A program made the translations under genes and the position numbers. 64,000 nucleotides of DNA from Aequorivita capsosiphonis DSM 23843 (GTDB lineage: Bacteria; Bacteroidota; Bacteroidia; Flavobacteriales; Flavobacteriaceae), in assembly GCF_000429125.1 (NCBI RefSeq), contig NZ_KE386850.1, positions 145,940-209,939 of the forward strand, read 5' to 3'. Every line of letters starts with the position of its first letter. Position 1 is the stretch's first letter. Below are positions 59,963-64,000 of this stretch, one piece after another. Under the pieces are notes generated by a model. The model worked only from the letters and a program-made list of their open reading frames with translations. It searched no databases and was not told the origin of the DNA.

Positions 59963-61075
59963 TTATTTCTGAAAGTTTTTAAGCTGTTCGTAAATGAGCA
60001 AATGGTTTTTTGAAACTATTTGGTCACTTTCCGCAAGTCCCTCTACGATAAAAGTGTTGCCGTTACCTTTGGAACTGGTTTTGATATTTCGTATTTCCAT
60101 ATCACAATCGTCTTTATAGACCACAACATAATTTTTGTTATTGTCAAAAACCAGTGCGTCTGTAGGAATACTAAGGGCAGAGATTTCACTTGTTTTTAGG
60201 GCGCTAACATCTACTAACATTCCGGGTTTTAATTTAAAATTTGAATTGGGCAAAACCACGCGCGCTTTTAAAACCTTTGCTTCCTCGTCCAATACCTGGG
60301 ATATATTGGTTATTTTTCCTTTAAAAACTTCATCGGGATAGGAGAGTGTTTTTATGTCAACCTCCATGTCTTTAGTAATATTTCTAACATTACTGGCATA
60401 AATATTTACCATTACCCAAACATCATTAAGATCTGAAATTGTGAATAAAGATTCCACACCAGAAGAAATGGGCCCGCCATTGGTAATGGATTTTGCGGTT
60501 ATAATTCCTGAATGTGGCGCTCGCATTTTAAAAACTCCTGTCTCGGGGCTTGCGCTAAAAAGACTTAACTGCGATTCTATTCGCTCTTTATCTGCTTTTA
60601 AGATTGCTAATTCGCTTTCTGAATTCATCAATTCTTTTTGTGAAGAAATACCATCGTCAAACATAGCTTGAGTTGCTTTTAAGCCTTGTTCAGATACTTT
60701 GATTTGTGAATTAATTGTCGTGGATTGAGCGTATAGTTCAGCGAGTTCAGCACTTCTTAAATCGGCTAAAACCTGTCCTTTTTTAACGTGATCTCCTAAG
60801 GAAAAATAGGTCTGCGAAATAATACCATCTACCAAACTTATAAAATGAACTAATTTGTCGGGATTGGTTTCCACAACGCCGGTTAGTGGAATATTTTCGG
60901 TTATTTTTTGAAGCTTGGGTTGTGCTAGGGCTATTTTTTCCTTAAAACTCTCGTCAATACAATAATTTTCTGCGTTGTATTTTGGAGGAAGTTCTTTGTT
61001 TTTGGAACAGCTACTAAGCAATAATGCTAATATGAATAATTGCAGAAGCGAAATGGATAGGATTTTATTTTTCAT
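59963..61075 (-). CDS. Efflux RND periplasmic adaptor lipoprotein (CusB/CzcB type)
   Basis: The 370-aa adaptor links the RND pump to the outer-membrane channel. It starts with a lipoprotein signal (LSISLLQLFILALLLSSC, Cys near 23), a short CxD-bearing stretch (AENYCIDESF), then the lipoyl/barrel-sandwich half (TGVVETNPDKLVHF, GDHVKKGQVLADLRSAELAE), an alpha-hairpin with coiled coil (about 115-180), the second lipoyl half (MRAPHSGIITAKSITNGGPI), a beta-barrel and the membrane-proximal domain (GLAESDQIVSKNHLLIYEQL). ATG 61075 is chosen; the frame from 61120 overlaps tolC and lacks the signal at its N-terminus. Gaps to both neighbours are 16 bp. Confidence 0.92.
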   Translation of the reverse strand: MKNKILSISLLQLFILALLLSSCSKNKELPPKYNAENYCIDESFKEKIALAQPKLQKITENIPLTGVVETNPDKLVHFISLVDGIISQTYFSLGDHVKKGQVLADLRSAELAELYAQSTTINSQIKVSEQGLKATQAMFDDGISSQKELMNSESELAILKADKERIESQLSLFSASPETGVFKMRAPHSGIITAKSITNGGPISSGVESLFTISDLNDVWVMVNIYASNVRNITKDMEVDIKTLSYPDEVFKGKITNISQVLDEEAKVLKARVVLPNSNFKLKPGMLVDVSALKTSEISALSIPTDALVFDNNKNYVVVYKDDCDMEIRNIKTSSKGNGNTFIVEGLAESDQIVSKNHLLIYEQLKNFQK

Positions 61076-61091
61076 TTTATAGATTTTTATA

Positions 61092-62390
61092 TTAATTGAT
61101 GATGTCTTGGCCCACAACATAATTCAAGGCTTCCGCTTTTTCGTGAAGCTCTTTTCCTGCTTCAAGGATAATTTTTTTATTGCTCATATAGGCTTCCAGA
61201 AAATCGATATATTCCAAAAGACTAATATTTCTGTCGCCGAAATTTTTAGTGTAATTTTCTAAAAGTGAATCTAAGGTAGCTTCGTAATCTGGGTTAATAC
61301 TTTCGAAAAAAGCAATTGCATCTGATAGATTTTTATAAGCCATTATCAATTCGTTTTCTACGGCAAGTGTTTTTTCTTGGTATAGGAATTCCGATTGTTC
61401 CATGCCAATTTTAGCCGCTTTTATATTTCCTTGATTCTGATTAAAAATGGGGAGGTCAATCTCAAAACCGAAACCAACAAAATTGTAAAGGATATTGCCT
61501 CCCCGATCATAATCTATTTTGAAAGTAATATCTGGAACGCGTTGCGCTCTTTCAAAAGCGTATAATTTTTCGTAATGTTTTTGATCCAGTTCGGCAATTT
61601 TTAGGTCGGAGCGGGTAGCTTTCGCCATCGTTTGCATCGATTCCAATTGTAGTAATTTAAATTGATCAGTATCGATGATGTAATCCTCATCCGTAAGCAT
61701 CAATTGGATTTCGGCTGGCAAACGCATCAGCTGCTTCAGTTCTTTTTGCGCTGAATTAATATCCTTACCTATATCCTTGCTATTTCTTGAAAACTGTAGT
61801 TCCAAGGCTTTTAGGCGAATAAATTCACCTTTTGGAATGTGACCTTGGTTTACTTGTTTTTCATAAGCTTTTGTAAGCGTTTTGATGGCATCAATCTGGC
61901 TGTCATAAACTCTTTTATGAAATTGTAGGAATTGTAATTCGGTGAGTTGGTTTCGGAATTCAGCTTTTAGATTCCGAAGTAAATCTTCAAAATACTGCTC
62001 GGCTTTATCTGCGGAAACCTGTTCCAAAGCCATTAATTTTTTTCGTTTCCCAGCAGTTTGGATGAGTTGTTCAATGCCTACACCAAATTGTTGATGTTTT
62101 CCATAGTCGCCAAAGAGTGGAGGTAACTCTTCCCCCGAAACTTCCTTTTGCCTGTCGGTTGCCCAAAGGTTTACTTCACTTACGGAAAGCGTAGGATTGG
62201 GCCATAATTTGGCCTGAAGCACTGCAGCATGCGCTTTTGGAATTTCCAGTTTTTCTGCAATAAGACTCAGGTTTTGTTTTAAGAAAATTGCTTCTGCTTC
62301 CTGACGGCTGAAGTTCATTTGCTCTTGTGCTTGGGCAACAGTGATAAAAAGAAAGAGAAGTGCGAATATTGCTCGCTTGTAATAGTTCAT
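61092..62390 (-). CDS. TolC/CusC family outer-membrane efflux protein
   Basis: The 432-aa protein has a signal peptide (AIFALLFLFITVAQA, then QEQMN) and two OEP repeats made of long alpha-helices (EAEAIFLKQNLSLIAEKLE; NVTF-like LPIFNQNQGNIKAAKIGMEQ). It forms the trimeric outer-membrane tunnel of the tripartite pump. It is the first gene of the efflux operon; the adaptor follows after 16 bp. The 73-bp gap to the kinase gene carries an 11-bp-phased direct repeat, probably the operator of the response regulator. Confidence 0.9.
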   Translation of the reverse strand: MNYYKRAIFALLFLFITVAQAQEQMNFSRQEAEAIFLKQNLSLIAEKLEIPKAHAAVLQAKLWPNPTLSVSEVNLWATDRQKEVSGEELPPLFGDYGKHQQFGVGIEQLIQTAGKRKKLMALEQVSADKAEQYFEDLLRNLKAEFRNQLTELQFLQFHKRVYDSQIDAIKTLTKAYEKQVNQGHIPKGEFIRLKALELQFSRNSKDIGKDINSAQKELKQLMRLPAEIQLMLTDEDYIIDTDQFKLLQLESMQTMAKATRSDLKIAELDQKHYEKLYAFERAQRVPDITFKIDYDRGGNILYNFVGFGFEIDLPIFNQNQGNIKAAKIGMEQSEFLYQEKTLAVENELIMAYKNLSDAIAFFESINPDYEATLDSLLENYTKNFGDRNISLLEYIDFLEAYMSNKKIILEAGKELHEKAEALNYVVGQDIIN

Positions 62391-62432
62391 AGATTTTGCT
62401 CCACTAGGTTATGGTGCAAAACTGAAACTATC

Positions 62433-62452
62433 GACCTTAAAAAGACCTTAAA
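62433..62452 (-). promoter_or_regulatory. Direct repeat TTTAAGGTC x2, putative response-regulator operator
   Basis: On the minus strand TTTAAGGTC (62452-62444) recurs after two bases (62441-62433). The 11-bp period equals one helical turn, the usual layout of OmpR/PhoB-family binding sites. It lies 43 bp upstream of the tolC-like gene, just behind the kinase, at the distance expected for activation. Confidence 0.55.
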
Positions 62453-62463
62453 GTCAATAAAGT

Positions 62464-63835
62464 TTAGCTTAAAGGAAAGCTGATATCGAACTGGATTTTA
62501 TTACCCGAAGGATTGGAATAGGTTATTGATCCATGGTGTAACTCAACAATTTTCTTGGTAAGAACAAGGCCTAATCCAAAACCCGTAAGTCTAGGATTAT
62601 TGCTGCCCTTATAAAAATGATCGAACAGATATTTCTCTTCTTCAGGAGCAATCGGGTTTCCTTCGTTGATAAAGGATATACTGATTTGATTAGCGGCGGT
62701 GCCATCAAAAATGATCTTTGCCTGAGGATTCAAACTATAGAAAATACAGTTGCGCATCACATTTAAAAATGCCTGATTTATTAGAAGTGTATTCGCTTTT
62801 AGCTCCAGTTGATTTTCGTGTATGTTATCAGGTTTAAAACTTATTTCAAAACGAAACTCAGGATTGGTAATCGAAAGTTCTTCAATACCATTGAATATCA
62901 ATTCGTCCAATCTAATTGTTTCCAATGAGATTTCGTTTCCGGATTCGTTTTTGGAGATTTCTAATAATACGGTAATAACATCCGCCAACGACTTTGCCTT
63001 GTTGATTTGGTTTTCAATCACTTCATTTTTTGTCTTTTCATCTGGAATATTTTTAGCGCGTTCCAATTCAGAAACCAAAACTGCTATTGGAGTTTTTAAT
63101 TCATGCGAAATATGTTGAGCGGCGTGTTTTTGAAAGGCGAAAGCATCGTTTGTACGATTGATAAGTTGGTTAAATTTGTCACCTAAGTATTTTTATTTCA
63201 TAGCTAGTAGTGTCAATTTCAAGACCCTTAAAACTTTTATCATTGATGTTTAAATTCCCCACTTTCTCAGCGAGATTGGTAAGTGGACTGGAGATTTTTC
63301 GAGATAGATAATTCGAGATAAAAACTACGATTCCAGTAATTACAATAAATATAACGATGAGGGTATTTTGGAGAAAATTCAACTTGGTATATCCAAAAGC
63401 GTCATAGGCCTTGCTTAATGCGTAATAAGCTTTGGCATCGCTTTCAAGATACATTCCAATAACGTCGTATTTCTCTTCCTTAGTTTCTATCCATTGCTTT
63501 GCGGGTGACAGTTCATTTAGAATTGCTGCGGTCTCCTCAATTTGTAGATCGTCTACACTTTTATAGATGATTTGTTTTTGCTGGTCATAAATCAACATTT
63601 TTTCGTCGTAGAAATCGTGAATTGTCAGCTTGTCCATTATGGCGCTGAGGTTTTCACTCAACTCTTTATACTCCGTTATCAGACCAAGGGTATATTTTAT
63701 CTTTTCCTTTTGGCGTTGCTGAAATTCTTCCTCGCGATATTCAGCAAATAATATGAATATAATAACTGAGGAAAGCGCCGTGAGGGCAATTACCGTAGTT
63801 GAAAAATAGAGCCGTATTTTGTTTTTAATTTTCAT
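62464..63835 (-). pseudogene. Sensor histidine kinase, frame split by one extra base
   Basis: The first part (63835-63179, 218 aa) has a membrane segment (TTVIALTALSSVIIFILF), a periplasmic sensor domain of about 125 residues, a second membrane segment (LIVIFIVITGIVVFI) and a HAMP-like region ending YEIKILR-stop. In the +1 frame from 63183 the sequence continues GDKFNQLINRTNDAF, phosphoacceptor HISHELKTP (His codon 63105-63103), N box NVMRNCIFYS and G boxes GFGLGLVLTKKIVELHHG, to 62464. Rejoined, it would have about 456 aa, normal for a CusS-type kinase. The junction reads CTT-AGG-TGA-C. It is a frameshift mutation, a sequencing error or, less likely, programmed +1 frameshifting. It overlaps the regulator gene by 11 bp. 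Confidence 0.85.
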
Positions 63836-64000
63836 TTACATCCAAATAATACCCATAACCGATCTTGGTTTTGATGGTGTTTTTTCCAAATGGCTTGTCG
63901 ATTTTATTGCGTAGAAAATTCATGTAAACCTCAATGGTATTCGTGTTTGCCTGAAACGAGCCACCCCAAATACTCTCTATCAAATCTGCTTTTGAAACTA
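63825..64000 (-). CDS. OmpR-family response regulator, C-terminal end
   Basis: The last 58 codons of a winged-helix response regulator run off the right edge. The visible part is the end of the DNA-binding domain: VSKADLIESIWGGSFQANTN, TIEVYMNFLRNKIDKPFGKN, TIKTKIGYGYYLDVNEN. This is the recognition helix and C-terminal hairpin of the OmpR/PhoB class. The receiver domain lies outside the window. Its stop overlaps the kinase start by 11 bp, so the pair is co-translated. It is the likely ligand of the direct repeat at 62433-62452. Confidence 0.93.
   Translation of the reverse strand, partial: VSKADLIESIWGGSFQANTNTIEVYMNFLRNKIDKPFGKNTIKTKIGYGYYLDVNEN

Overview
The window is a chromosomal segment of a Bacteroidota member, most probably family Flavobacteriaceae. 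The evidence is an AT-rich genome with TAnnTTTG -7 boxes, start regions without Shine-Dalgarno sequences, a long FtsZ (657 aa), a SusC/SusD pair, a type IX secretion (T9SS) C-terminal sorting domain, and the neighbourhood rplQ-carA-eno-gltA-amidinohydrolase. The genus cannot be fixed from the sequence alone. There is no rRNA, no CRISPR array, and no recognisable transposase or integrase; one functional tRNA is present.

Layout. 1-11.4 kb: division and cell-wall (dcw) cluster murE(partial)-mraY-murD-ftsW-murG-murC-ftsQ-ftsA-ftsZ, closed by an intrinsic terminator. 11.5-13.8 kb: yqeY, tRNA-Arg(TCG), a small GIY-YIG nuclease, and a 0.5-kb gene-poor strip with decayed tRNA copies and palindromes. 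13.9-22.4 kb: housekeeping and unknown genes (RadC, deacetylase-like protein, HAD nucleotidase, a three-gene envelope block of unknown function, RarA, rhomboid protease, RlmB). 22.4-29.3 kb, minus strand: a SusC/SusD/lipoprotein uptake operon without enzymes, and a BamA-like outer-membrane protein. 29.5-47.4 kb: the str, S10, spc and alpha ribosomal-protein clusters in one direction (rpsL to rplQ), including rpmD and rpmJ. 47.4-49.5 kb: an apparent insertion holding an outer-membrane-type gene broken by an in-frame amber codon, a T9SS-exported protein, three near-identical terminators and a decayed copy of the rplQ 3' end. 49.5-54.5 kb: carA, eno, gltA and an arginine-deiminase-family protein. 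54.6-64 kb, minus strand: MgtE, a methyltransferase, and a CusCBA/Czc-like metal efflux operon preceded by its two-component system, whose histidine kinase reading frame is split at a CTT-AGG-TGA site.

How the genes work together: the first block makes lipid II and assembles the divisome, the central block builds ribosomes plus SecY and RpoA, and the right end is a metal sensing and export unit with a putative response-regulator operator (11-bp-phased direct repeat) just upstream of the TolC-family gene.

The most interesting signals are not in the genes. Several spacers in the ribosomal clusters are long where most neighbours are 1-20 bp apart, and they fold into strong or mutually exclusive hairpins (rpsJ-rplC with a full terminator, rpsN-rpsH, rpsM-rpsK, rpsK-rpsD). 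They are candidate ribosomal-protein leader RNAs. Others are the frameshifted kinase, the rplQ-tail duplication, the tRNA-Arg with a probable A19-U56 pair in place of G19-C56 and its decayed copies, and two genes whose -7 box lies 4-5 nt before the start codon (leaderless candidates). All structure calls were made by eye; no folding or database search was run.
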